Shown here: piece by piece, positions 1-8,347 of the stretch
Numbering within the stretch: the first letter of the stretch is position 1
Layout of the letters: every line of letters starts with the position of its first letter
Source: Planctomycetota bacterium
GTDB lineage: Bacteria > Planctomycetota > UBA1135 > GCA-002686595
Length of the DNA stretch: 46,638 nt
NCBI GenBank assembly: GCA_029259655.1
Contig: JAJDET010000255.1
Span: 1-46,638 of the forward strand
Direction: 5' to 3'
The notes under the pieces: generated by a model
Database searches by the model: none
What the model was told of the DNA's origin: nothing
Seen by the model: the letters and a program-made list of their open reading frames with translations, nothing else
Translations under genes and position numbers: made by a program

Positions 1-494
1 GCATCGATCGGGCCCTCTTCGGTGAGGAGCTGCTCGGGCTGGTGGGCTCGTCCAAACTGACCCGCCTGGCGCGTCAAGGACGCCTCATCGAGTACCTCGA
101 GCGTCGCGACCTCGCGGACAGCCTCGGTGGATGGCTCGCGAGAGCCGCCCCCCTTCGGGGGCGTGTGGTGATCACCTATCACAAGACGTGGGCCTACTTC
201 ATGAACCGGTTCGGCATGTCGGTCCCGATCGAGATCGAGGAGAAGCCCGGCATCCCGCCTTCGGCTCGCCATCGTGAACAGGTCCTCGCCGTGATCCGGG
301 GCCGGGGAGTGAAGACCCTGCTCGAGGCCGTCTACTACGATCCTACGGCCGCGGACTACCTGGCCGAGGAGACCGACACGCGGGTCGTCCGGGTTTCGGT
401 CGACGTCGGTCCGGGGTCCGAGGCCGAGAGTTACTTCGATCTGATCGACCTCATCCTCGACCGCCTCCTGGAATCGGAGGCGGACGAGCGGTAG
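1..494 (+). CDS. Metal ABC transporter substrate-binding protein, ZnuA-like, 5' truncated by window edge
   Basis: The reading frame is open from base 3 to the TAG at 492-494, so only the C-terminal 163 residues are present and the true start lies left of the window. The segment VITYHKTWAYFMNRFGM matches the conserved metal-ligand His region of cluster A-I (ZnuA/TroA/MntC) periplasmic binding proteins. It is followed by the usual C-lobe pattern of a KPGIPPSARH stretch and a DYLAEET helix. Such proteins capture Zn or Mn outside the membrane and hand it to an ABC-3 permease, which is the next gene, 14 bases downstream. Zn versus Mn specificity cannot be read from this fragment. The matching ATPase is not in the window and is probably upstream. 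Confidence 0.85.
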   Translation, partial: IDRALFGEELLGLVGSSKLTRLARQGRLIEYLERRDLADSLGGWLARAAPLRGRVVITYHKTWAYFMNRFGMSVPIEIEEKPGIPPSARHREQVLAVIRGRGVKTLLEAVYYDPTAADYLAEETDTRVVRVSVDVGPGSEAESYFDLIDLILDRLLESEADER

Positions 495-508
495 TCCCGC
501 CGAAGGCC

Positions 509-2032
509 ATGGAGAGCTTCCTGCAGACGATGGCCTGGCCGTTCCTGGCCTGTGTCGTGCTGACGGGAATCCACGTCTACCTCGGGCTCCACGTCCTCGA
601 GCGCAAGGTGATCTTCGTCGACCTGGCCCTGGCCCAGGTGGCCGCCTTCGGCGCCGTGTGGGGCGTCCTCCTGGGCTGGAGCTACGAGGGGGAGCCCTGG
701 GCCATCAAGGCCTTCTCCCTGGCCTTCACCTTCGCGGGCGCCGCGCTCTTCGCGTTGACTCGATCCCGCCGCGAGCGCGTGCCGCACGAAGCCATCATCG
801 GGATCGCCTACGCCGTGACGCTGGCCGCCACGATCCTGGCGACGGCGCACCTGCCGCACGGAGCGGAGGAGGTCGGAGACCTCCTGGCGGGGAGCATCCT
901 GTGGGTGCGGGGGGACGTGGTCCTCGAGACGGCCGCGCTCTACGCCGTCATCGGCGTGTTCCACTTCGCTTTCCGACGCCGATTCCTGTCGATCTCGATG
1001 AACCCCGAGGCCGCTCACGCGGAGGGTATCCGCATCGGCCTGTGGGACTTCATGTTCTACGTGTCCTTCGGGTTCGTCGTCACGAGCTCCGTCACGATCG
1101 GCGGGGTCCTCCTGGTCTTCTCCTACCTGGTAATCCCGTCGGTCATCGCTGCGCTCTTCGCCGACTCCGTGCGAGGCCGACTCGCTCTGGGCTGGACGAT
1201 CGGGACCGTCGTCAGCCTGGTCGGGGTCGTGATCTCCTACGAGCGCGACTTGCCGTCAGGTCCCACGATCGTCGTTTGCTTCGGCGCGATCCTGGCGCTG
1301 GCGGGCGCTGTGCACGTGATCCGCCTGGCCGACGACTTCGCCGGCGGGGTCGGGCGCGTCGGGACGGCTGCAATCGCCCTCCTGCTCCTGTTCGGGGGCT
1401 CGCTCTTCTTCCACAAGGACGAGCACAGCGACCTCGAGCACCAGCTCTCGAGCCCGCTCGTGAACGAGCGCCTGATGGCCATTCGTCGCGCACAGACGGA
1501 ACCGATGGCGTGGTACCTGGTACGCCGACGAGCGGACGAGCTCTTCGATGACGTCACCGAAGTCCGCAGGGCAACACTAGAGCTCTTCGCGCGGCGCGGA
1601 GATGCTTCTCTGCTACCGACCGTGGCCCCGCTCCTCCGGGACGAGGACGACCTCGTGCGTGAGGAGGCGGTCCTGTGCTATCGCGCGCTGGGAAACGCCG
1701 TGAGCGCGGTCGACCTGCTCCACGCCGCAGCACGCGAGGAGGACGAGTTCCTCCAGGTCGAGATGGCCGAGTCCGCGCTGGAGCTGGGGGCTGCGGGCGG
1801 AATCGGCATCCTCCTGGAGGTCATGGACCGAAGCGAGCTCGAGCAGGCGCGCCGCGATGCATACGAGCACCTGCGGATCCACACCGAGCTGGAGCTCAGC
1901 TTCGACTCCTCCCTGCCACCCGGTGAGAACGACCCCCAGCTCGCGCCCATTCGGGACTGGTGGGAGGCGGTCCAAGCCGTGCTCGCGTTCGACCCAGAGA
2001 CGCGCACCTATTCCGCTCCAGCCGACCGCTGA
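509..2032 (+). CDS. Metal ABC transporter permease (ABC-3/ZnuB family) with C-terminal HEAT-like extension
   Basis: 507 residues. Residues ~1-300 form a polytopic ABC-3 family permease with about eight hydrophobic segments; GVLLVFSYLVIPSVIA and the GDLLAGSILWV region are typical of ZnuB/MntB. Family members usually end near 260-300 residues. Here a soluble tail of about 195 residues follows (roughly 313-507), rich in short helical repeats such as LLPTVAPLLRDEDDLVREEAVLCYRA split over helix pairs, which look like HEAT/PBS-lyase repeats. The gene follows the substrate-binding protein by 14 bases and surely shares its transcript. Permease function is well supported; the role of the tail is unknown and might be binding of the ATPase or a cytosolic metal partner. 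The start is the ATG at 509; the Shine-Dalgarno sequence is weak. Confidence 0.88.
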   Translation: MESFLQTMAWPFLACVVLTGIHVYLGLHVLERKVIFVDLALAQVAAFGAVWGVLLGWSYEGEPWAIKAFSLAFTFAGAALFALTRSRRERVPHEAIIGIAYAVTLAATILATAHLPHGAEEVGDLLAGSILWVRGDVVLETAALYAVIGVFHFAFRRRFLSISMNPEAAHAEGIRIGLWDFMFYVSFGFVVTSSVTIGGVLLVFSYLVIPSVIAALFADSVRGRLALGWTIGTVVSLVGVVISYERDLPSGPTIVVCFGAILALAGAVHVIRLADDFAGGVGRVGTAAIALLLLFGGSLFFHKDEHSDLEHQLSSPLVNERLMAIRRAQTEPMAWYLVRRRADELFDDVTEVRRATLELFARRGDASLLPTVAPLLRDEDDLVREEAVLCYRALGNAVSAVDLLHAAAREEDEFLQVEMAESALELGAAGGIGILLEVMDRSELEQARRDAYEHLRIHTELELSFDSSLPPGENDPQLAPIRDWWEAVQAVLAFDPETRTYSAPADR

Positions 2033-2103
2033 TCGCCCCTGTTCCAGCAAACGGGAAGGAAGACCCCGGTCCGTCTTTCGTGCCCGAGCCTGGCGAGGCC
2101 AGA

Positions 2104-4059
2104 ATGCCCGGCATGAGCCATCCGTCCTGCCGCCCCATGATCCTGCGGTCGCCGGGTACCGGTCAGGTCGTGCGGGTCAATCGACAGTTCACCGACGAGC
2201 TGGGCCTGACTCTGAAAGAGCTCCAGGGCCGCCCCCTCCTCGAGTGGATCCACCCTGAAGACCGCGGAACGCTGGAGCGCGGGATGAAGGCCGGAGCGGG
2301 GACGGTGCTCGCTCGGCACGAGACACCGACGGGCGATTGGGTTCCTTTCGAGTGGCACGTCAAGCCGCACGCCGGAGGCACATCTCTTCTGGGCCTCCGG
2401 CACTGCGATCCGCCTGCGGTCGAGGATCGCCCCGTCCCCGCACCTGCACGACGAAACAGCCTGGCAGAGACGCTCGACGCCATGGCCCTGATCGTGGAGG
2501 ACACGAACCCCGGCATGCTGTGTTCGATCCTGCTCGTCGAACCGGGCCAGGAGTGCATCTCGGTCGGAGCGGGACCGAGCCTGCCCGACGAGTACAACGC
2601 AGCAGTCGAAGGGCTGCACATCGGCCCGGCCGTCGGTTCCTGCGGCACCGCGGCGTTCTGGAACGTACCCATCGTCGTCGAGAACATCGCCGAGGATCCG
2701 CTGTGGGAAGGCTTGCGCCACGCCGCCGAGCTAGCCGGGGTCTTGGCGTGCTGGTCGCACCCCATCACCTCTACGGACGGCGAGGTCCTGGGGGCCATGG
2801 CTCTCTACTACACGGAGCCGCGCGCGCCTGCTCGCCACCAGATGGACGCGCTCGACATAGCCACCCGCATGGTCGCCCTTGCCATCGAGCGGGAGCGTCT
2901 CGAAGAGCAGCTACTTCAGTCGGCGAAGATGGAGGCCCTTGGTGTTCTTGCAGGCGGCATCGCACACGACTTCAACAACTTCCTGGCGATCGTCGTCGGC
3001 AACGCCGAGCTGGCCCTCAGGAAGCTCGACGGAGAGTCCGACGTCGTCCCCCACCTGAGGGAGATCGTCACCGCGAGCGTGAACGCCACCGACCTCTGCA
3101 ATCAGATGCTGGCCTACGCGGGCCGGGGCCCGTTGTCGACCGAGAGGTTGGATTGCAACGCGCTGATCGAGGAGATCGGGGGGCTCTTGCGAGTGGCTCT
3201 GTCCAAGAAGGCCTCGTTCGCCTTCGAGCTCTGCGACGAACCGCTGGGCGTCGTGGCGGACCTCAGTCAGCTGCGCCAGGTGATCATGAACCTGATCACC
3301 AACGCCTCGGAGGCCATCGGCGATCACGAGGGTCTCATCGCTATCGGCACGGCGGCGCGGTCCTACACGAGCGAAGAGCTCGAGCTCCTCTACCCCGACC
3401 CGTCGCTCGAGGCGGGCGAGTACGTGGAGCTCTGGGTTCGCGACACGGGCCCAGGGATGAGCAGGCGCACGCAGGAGAGGATCTTCGATCCGTTCTTCAC
3501 GACCAAGTCGACGGGACGCGGGCTCGGCCTCGCTGCCGTCCAGGGAATCGTGCGAGGCCATGGAGGTGCGATCTCGCTCTGGAGCGAAGTGGGGGCCGGT
3601 ACGAGGTTCTCCGTCTTGCTCCCGAGGGTTTCCTTGCCCGTCGAGGACCGCATCACGAGAGAGGACGCCGGCACCGTTCCCTCCGATGCGTGCATCCTGG
3701 TCGTCGACGACGAGCCCAAGGTGCTCGACGTCCTCTCTGGCATCCTCGATAGCAACGGCTACGCGGTCCTGCGGGCCGCCGACGGAAGCGAGGCGATCGA
3801 CATCTTCCGGACCAACGCCGACTCCATCGACTGTGTGATCCTGGATCTCAGCATGCCGAAGCTGGACGGCCTCGAGGTCTTCACCGCGTTGCAGAAGATC
3901 CACCCCGACGTGCGCGTGATCCTGAGCAGCGGCTTCACGGAGCACGAGATCATCAGCCGTTTCCACGGTGCCGGCCTGGCCGGGGTCGTCCAGAAGCCGA
4001 CCCGGATCGACGTGCTCCTGGCGAAGATCGACGAGGCCTTGAGCACCCCCGCGGTCTAG
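2104..4059 (+). CDS. Hybrid sensor histidine kinase: PAS, GAF, HisKA/HATPase, receiver
   Basis: 651 residues from the ATG at 2104. The frame is open further upstream, but those starts overlap the permease gene. The order is PAS-like (~10-105), GAF (~118-258), phospho-acceptor domain with the H-box GGIAHDFNNFLAIV (His288), HATPase with N-box NLITNASEAIG, G1 box DTGPGM (Asp447) and G2 box GRGLGLAAVQG, then a receiver domain (~529-645) with acidic pocket Asp535/Asp536, phospho-acceptor Asp581 and Lys631. All catalytic residues are present. No membrane segment is seen, so it should sense a cytosolic signal through PAS/GAF. There is no response regulator with a DNA-binding domain nearby, so the phosphate target lies elsewhere. 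The HDFNN H-box subtype is common in PAS-rich orphan kinases. Confidence 0.9.
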   Translation: MPGMSHPSCRPMILRSPGTGQVVRVNRQFTDELGLTLKELQGRPLLEWIHPEDRGTLERGMKAGAGTVLARHETPTGDWVPFEWHVKPHAGGTSLLGLRHCDPPAVEDRPVPAPARRNSLAETLDAMALIVEDTNPGMLCSILLVEPGQECISVGAGPSLPDEYNAAVEGLHIGPAVGSCGTAAFWNVPIVVENIAEDPLWEGLRHAAELAGVLACWSHPITSTDGEVLGAMALYYTEPRAPARHQMDALDIATRMVALAIERERLEEQLLQSAKMEALGVLAGGIAHDFNNFLAIVVGNAELALRKLDGESDVVPHLREIVTASVNATDLCNQMLAYAGRGPLSTERLDCNALIEEIGGLLRVALSKKASFAFELCDEPLGVVADLSQLRQVIMNLITNASEAIGDHEGLIAIGTAARSYTSEELELLYPDPSLEAGEYVELWVRDTGPGMSRRTQERIFDPFFTTKSTGRGLGLAAVQGIVRGHGGAISLWSEVGAGTRFSVLLPRVSLPVEDRITREDAGTVPSDACILVVDDEPKVLDVLSGILDSNGYAVLRAADGSEAIDIFRTNADSIDCVILDLSMPKLDGLEVFTALQKIHPDVRVILSSGFTEHEIISRFHGAGLAGVVQKPTRIDVLLAKIDEALSTPAV

Positions 4060-4132
4060 TCGGACGGAGCTCGAGGCGGGCGATCCCGTCGCGAGTACTC
4101 TACGTCCCGGTGCCGGGAGGCACGGAATCAGC

Positions 4133-5263
4133 GTGGAACCCAGACCCGATCTCGGCGGTGCCGCCCCCCTCTCGTTCTGGGGCCAGCTATGGAGCGGCCT
4201 GACGAGACCGTCGTTCCCCGTCCTCGTCACGATGACCGCGGTCACGACCGCATCCTGGGGCGCGCTCTTCCTGCTCGTCACGCCGGAGCGAATGGCGACG
4301 TGGCACCCCTACTTCGCCGACGAGCCGAAGGACTCGTACGTCTTCGTCACCGGACGCGTTCACGAGCTCGCCGTGGCTCCCCCGGCCGAGACCCCCGCCG
4401 TCTTCATCCTCGGCACGTCGGGCCTGCGCTACGGCTTGTCGCGACCGGCCTACATCGAGGAGCGCCTGGCGTCCGCGCTCGGCCGGCCGGCGCGCGTCAG
4501 CGGGCTCTTCACGGATGACCAGTCCATGCTCGAGAGCTACTCCATCCTGGAGGAGCTCCCCGATCGCTTCGATGGAGTCGTCGTGCTCGGAATCAGCCCC
4601 CAGCGCTTCGGCCGCGGTCTCGCGCGCAGGGAGGACGACGGCGGCTACGAGTACAGGCTCGGGTTCCGCAGCGGGATCCTCGAGCGGGAGTCGGAGAAGA
4701 TCGGGGCCCCGCTCCCGCGCTCGGTCAATCACTTCCTGGACAACCGTGAGTACTTCCTGCCACGGTTGGCGGCGCTCGCACGCAACGTCTGGAGCGGCCG
4801 TCCAGAGGAATTCCTCCCCCGCGAGGACGAGCAGGGTGGCGGGACCATTTCGGAAGAGCGCTGGCAACGCCACCAGACCGCCGTGCGCAAGCACGAGATC
4901 CCGAACCTCCGGTGGCAGGCGCCAAGGACCCTCGCGCATCTGGTCCGCATCGCGGAAGATCTCGAAAGCCGCGGAAGAGTATCGGTGGTCCTCGTCGAGG
5001 CACCGATGTCCCCGCGCGCTCGGCAGGAGATCTACGGCGAGGTCCATGCCCCCTACCTCGACCTGGTACGTGAGTTCGCACGGGAGCACGGCCTCGAACA
5101 CTGGACCCTTTCCTCGGAAGCGCGGCTCGAGGAAGCCGACTTCTTCGACTGGACACACCTCAACAGCGCCGACGCTCGCCGCCGCTACAGTGATGCGCTG
5201 GCCGACCGCGTCGCCGGCCTGCTGGCGACCGACCAGGTCGACATTCGCCGCGCGCCTCGGTGA
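4133..5263 (+). CDS. Membrane-anchored SGNH/GDSL-like protein
   Basis: 376 residues from a GTG start with a GGGAGG sequence about 12 bases upstream. One hydrophobic segment (~27-48) is followed by an extracytoplasmic domain. FILGTSGLRYG (Ser96) looks like SGNH block I and FFDWTHLNSADARRRYSDAL near residue 340 like block V with the Asp-x-x-His pair. The blocks between are poorly conserved, so esterase activity is not assured. Proteins of this shape are often linked to acylation or deacylation of surface polymers. It stands alone between the kinase and a convergent transporter gene. It belongs to the same broad architecture as the genes at 23097, 24275 and 45328, but it is the most divergent of the four. 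Confidence 0.6.
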   Translation: MEPRPDLGGAAPLSFWGQLWSGLTRPSFPVLVTMTAVTTASWGALFLLVTPERMATWHPYFADEPKDSYVFVTGRVHELAVAPPAETPAVFILGTSGLRYGLSRPAYIEERLASALGRPARVSGLFTDDQSMLESYSILEELPDRFDGVVVLGISPQRFGRGLARREDDGGYEYRLGFRSGILERESEKIGAPLPRSVNHFLDNREYFLPRLAALARNVWSGRPEEFLPREDEQGGGTISEERWQRHQTAVRKHEIPNLRWQAPRTLAHLVRIAEDLESRGRVSVVLVEAPMSPRARQEIYGEVHAPYLDLVREFAREHGLEHWTLSSEARLEEADFFDWTHLNSADARRRYSDALADRVAGLLATDQVDIRRAPR

Positions 5264-5334
5264 CCCTGCCGGTCATGCCGTCGGGTGCCCGCATCTTCCG
5301 CTACGAGAACTTCTGAGCGGCGCGGAGCACGGGA

Positions 5335-6174
5335 TCAGCGAGTGCTCGGCCGGATCGCCAGGCCCACGCCGCCGAGCGTCAAGAACGCCGATCCCAGGAG
5401 CCGTCCCGTCATCTCCTCGCCGAGGAAGGCCACGCCCCCCAGCGCAGCGATCAAGGGCACGGCCAGCTGCACGGCCGCGGCGCTCGTCCGCGTGTGACCG
5501 CGCAGTGCCGCGTACCACAAGACGTAGCCGAGGCCGGAGGTCACCGCGCCCGACAGGACGGCGAGCAGCGCCCCCTGCCGGCTGAGGACGAGCTCGCCGC
5601 CGAACGGGAGCAGCGCGAAGAGACCCAGTGGCGCCGCCAGCGCGAAGTTCCGGGCGGTGGAGCCCGCGGGATCCGGAGAACCTCGCCCCATGAGCGTGTA
5701 CGCGCCCCACGCGACCCCGGCCCCCGCCATGAGCAACGCGCCGGTCGCGTCGGGCGCCGTCACCCCGGGCGAGACGAGCCACAGGACCCCGCCCAGAGCT
5801 GCGACGACTCCGGCGAGCTGCAGCGCTCCCGGACGCTCGCCGCGCACCCACCCCGTCGCCAGCATCGTGAGCTGGACGGATCCGAACAAAAGCAGCGCGC
5901 CCGTTCCGGCGTCGAGGGTCACGTAGGCGAGCGAGAACCCGATCGCATAGGCGAAGAGCGCGAAGGCCGTCGCCGGTCGCCACCGGGCCGCCGGGTTCCT
6001 CCGCGAGAAAGCCCAGGGCATCAGCGCCACCGCCCCACTCGTGAGGCGCAGCGCGGTGAAGCTCGCCGGATCGATCGTCTCCCCGGCCAGGGCCAGGCGA
6101 CACAGGATCGAGTTGGCCGCGAAGGCCACGAGGGTCAGCCCCGTCAGAACGACCGTCTTGCGCAGGGCCGACAC
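5335..6174 (-). CDS. DMT superfamily (EamA) transporter
   Basis: 279 residues from the GTG at 6174-6172. The frame continues open far upstream, but only as antisense to the next gene. About ten hydrophobic helices fall into two EamA halves. The first half contains NSILCRLALAGETIDPASFT and the Arg-rich loop typical of EamA repeats. The second begins near ATGALLMAGAGVAWGAYTLM and ends with LGEEMTGRLLGSAFLTLGGV, the conserved Gly-Glu turn before the last helix. These carriers export amino acids, nucleosides or other small metabolites; the substrate cannot be told. It converges with the SGNH-like gene (71-base gap) and is divergent from the lipoprotein gene at 6298. No strong Shine-Dalgarno is seen before the GTG. 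Confidence 0.88.
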   Translation of the reverse strand: MSALRKTVVLTGLTLVAFAANSILCRLALAGETIDPASFTALRLTSGAVALMPWAFSRRNPAARWRPATAFALFAYAIGFSLAYVTLDAGTGALLLFGSVQLTMLATGWVRGERPGALQLAGVVAALGGVLWLVSPGVTAPDATGALLMAGAGVAWGAYTLMGRGSPDPAGSTARNFALAAPLGLFALLPFGGELVLSRQGALLAVLSGAVTSGLGYVLWYAALRGHTRTSAAAVQLAVPLIAALGGVAFLGEEMTGRLLGSAFLTLGGVGLAIRPSTR

Positions 6175-6246
6175 GGGCGCATTAGGCCGCCGGCGTCCGA
6201 CCTGCGCATGCCCCGTCCGGGAAACCTGTCGGTCTCCACTCCCCGC

Positions 6247-6288
6247 CCGCGTTGGCAGGGGTGATGGCCCCCCGGGGCCCCAACGCGG
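6247..6288 (+). promoter_or_regulatory. Leader hairpin overlapping the ribosome binding site of the propeller lipoprotein gene
   Basis: A perfect 9-bp stem pairs 6247-6255 (CCGCGTTGG) with 6280-6288 (CCAACGCGG). Its 24-base interior holds a second hairpin, 6266-6271 with 6274-6279. The likely Shine-Dalgarno GGAG is at 6287-6290, so its first two bases lie in the stem, and the ATG is at 6298. The structure could limit translation. This is seen in the sequence only; a role is inferred. Confidence 0.5.
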
Positions 6289-6297
6289 AGCGCGACC

Positions 6298-8346
6298 ATG
6301 AGACATAACCTCCTTCTGGCTTCCCTGGCCTTCCTTCCCCACCTCGTGAGCTGCGGCGGCGGTGGCGGTGGCGGTGGCGGTGGCGACTTCCTGCCCGCTG
6401 CCAGCGTGACCTACCCTTCCTCCGGATCGGTCACCGACAGCGACACCATCACGATCGCCGGACGGACCGCCCCGGGGGCCGGCATCACCATGGTGCGCGT
6501 GGACGGAGTGGACGCCCAGTCGTCCGACGGCTACGAGACCTGGACCGCCGAGGTCCAGCTCGGAGTCGGGGCGAACCGGCCTCAGGTGGAGGCGGAGACT
6601 TCCGATGGCGAGGTCATCGACGCCTCTCTTGTCGTGATCGTCCGGCGCCCCCAGGTGATCGAGGCCGCCACGTCCCTGGCCGTCGACCCGGTCGCCCGTT
6701 TGGCCTACGTGTACGACGACGACGACGACCTGATCGTCGCGGTCCCGTTGGCTGGAGGCGATCCCCAGGTCGTGTCGAGCCTCTCGATCGGGTCGGGAGC
6801 GCGCCTGGAAGACGTGACCGCGATGACGATCGCGCCGAACGGGGACACGCTGTACGTGCTCGAGTCCAACCGGATCCTGCGGGTGGACCTCCAGACCGGG
6901 GACAGGACCAGCCAGCAGACCGGGCTCTTCACGGGCGGAACCTCCATCGCCGTCGATGTCGACGAGACCACGCTCTACATGGCCGGCAACGCAGGCCTCT
7001 ACGAGATCCCCTTCGCCACGGGTGCGGCGGTGCTCCTCTCGGACAAGAACGACGCGACGCAGGGCGACCCGATCGACTTCATCAGGGACCTCGTCGTCGA
7101 TCCCGCCGACGGTGCGATCCTGGTCGTGGACAAGACGAGCATCGTCGAGGTCGATCCCGTCAGCGGGGTCCGGGTCGAGCTCTCCGGCCCGAACAGAGGT
7201 GCGGGACCGAGCCTGCCGCGCGAGGCCCGGATGACGCTCGACCCGAAGAGCGGCGATCTGTTCCTCGTCGAGGCGTTCGTCGTGCCGAGCTTCAAGGGAA
7301 TCCTGCGCGTCGATCGCACGAGCGGAGATCGCGAGGTCGCGGTAGAGACCGGTCGCCATCCCGAGCTGGAGGACATCGCCTTCGATCCCGTCGACGGCCG
7401 TCTGATCGTCGTGGACTCGGTCCTCGACACCGCGCTCTCGATCGATCCGGCCGCCGGGGACGAGGCCACGACTCTGTTCGAGACCGGTCTCGGTGCAGGC
7501 CCTCCGCTCCTCGAGCCCTTCGGACTCACGAACACCGACGAAGCGCTCTACGTCGTGGACCTGGGGAACGACTCCCTCCTCCGCGTGGACCGGCGAACCG
7601 GCTCCCGGGAGACCGTCTCCGGCGCCGGCGTCGGGTCCGGCACGGAGATCGACAACCCGATCCGGCCGGCCGTCGACGAGGAGAACGGTCGCGTCTATCT
7701 CACGTGCAGGGCCGGAATCCTCGAGATCGATCTCTCGACCGGGAACCGGACTCTTCTGAGCGCCGTCAGCGCAGCGACGCCCATGTCGCGGCCCTGGGGC
7801 ATCGAGATCCTGTCCGAGGACGAGCTCCTGGTGACGGACTACACGGGAGGCGGGATCTACGAGGTGAGCCGGACGACGGGCCAGCAGACCCCGCTATCCG
7901 TCGTCGGCGACGGTAAGGGTGACAACGACTTCACCGTCTACGACCTCGTCATCGACGCCGCGAACGGACGTGCGCTCGTCTCGGGCAGCGACTACATCAC
8001 AGCCGTCGACCTGACCTCGGGCGTTCGGACGAAGCTCACCGACGGCAGCGCTCCCGCGTTCAACGGCGATCCCATGTCGAGCGCCTTCTTCCTCGCCCTC
8101 GACCCCGAGGGGGGTCGCCTCCTGGTCAACGACGTCAGGGGCGAGCAGGTGGTCGCCGTGGACCTGGAGGACGGCTTCCGAACGATCGTCGCAGGCCAGC
8201 TGAACGGCCGGGGTCTGAGCCTCGCCGACGCATTCGGTCTGGCCCTGGACCCGGAACGGGACCAGGTCCTCACCACCTCTTCGGGCTCGAACTCCGTCAT
8301 CGGGATCGGGCTGGCCGGCGGGGACACCGTGCTCGTCTCGAAGTAG
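6298..8346 (+). CDS. Lipoprotein with Ig-like domain and 12-repeat beta-propeller
   Basis: 682 residues. The N-terminus is a lipoprotein signal ending in the lipobox LVSC (Cys19) followed by ten glycines. An Ig-like domain (~30-115) precedes about twelve repeats of ~40-50 residues with the pattern LALDPEGGRLLVND...VVAVDLEDGFRT, i.e. a DP-x-x-G-x-L-x-V strand pair followed by a VDL-x-x-G-x-R strand. This pattern is that of NHL/SMP-30-like propellers. No catalytic residues are evident, so a binding or structural surface role is likely. The gene is monocistronic: its stop lies one base before the stop of the convergent gene. A run of Asp residues (~139-143, from GAC triplets) sits at the start of the propeller. 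The family is not recognised more exactly. Confidence 0.75.
   Translation: MRHNLLLASLAFLPHLVSCGGGGGGGGGGDFLPAASVTYPSSGSVTDSDTITIAGRTAPGAGITMVRVDGVDAQSSDGYETWTAEVQLGVGANRPQVEAETSDGEVIDASLVVIVRRPQVIEAATSLAVDPVARLAYVYDDDDDLIVAVPLAGGDPQVVSSLSIGSGARLEDVTAMTIAPNGDTLYVLESNRILRVDLQTGDRTSQQTGLFTGGTSIAVDVDETTLYMAGNAGLYEIPFATGAAVLLSDKNDATQGDPIDFIRDLVVDPADGAILVVDKTSIVEVDPVSGVRVELSGPNRGAGPSLPREARMTLDPKSGDLFLVEAFVVPSFKGILRVDRTSGDREVAVETGRHPELEDIAFDPVDGRLIVVDSVLDTALSIDPAAGDEATTLFETGLGAGPPLLEPFGLTNTDEALYVVDLGNDSLLRVDRRTGSRETVSGAGVGSGTEIDNPIRPAVDEENGRVYLTCRAGILEIDLSTGNRTLLSAVSAATPMSRPWGIEILSEDELLVTDYTGGGIYEVSRTTGQQTPLSVVGDGKGDNDFTVYDLVIDAANGRALVSGSDYITAVDLTSGVRTKLTDGSAPAFNGDPMSSAFFLALDPEGGRLLVNDVRGEQVVAVDLEDGFRTIVAGQLNGRGLSLADAFGLALDPERDQVLTTSSGSNSVIGIGLAGGDTVLVSK
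6361..6384 (+). repeat. Tandem hexamer (GGTGGC)x4 encoding polyglycine
   Basis: Four exact GGTGGC copies follow the lipidated Cys codon region and encode most of the polyglycine spacer. A six-base slip would keep the frame and only change spacer length. Confidence 0.9.
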
Positions 8347-8347
8347 G

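Noticed and set aside
6175-7359. Upstream extension of the EamA transporter frame
   Set aside because: The added part would lie antisense within the lipoprotein gene and precedes a complete ten-helix transporter; the GTG at 6174 gives the usual family length.
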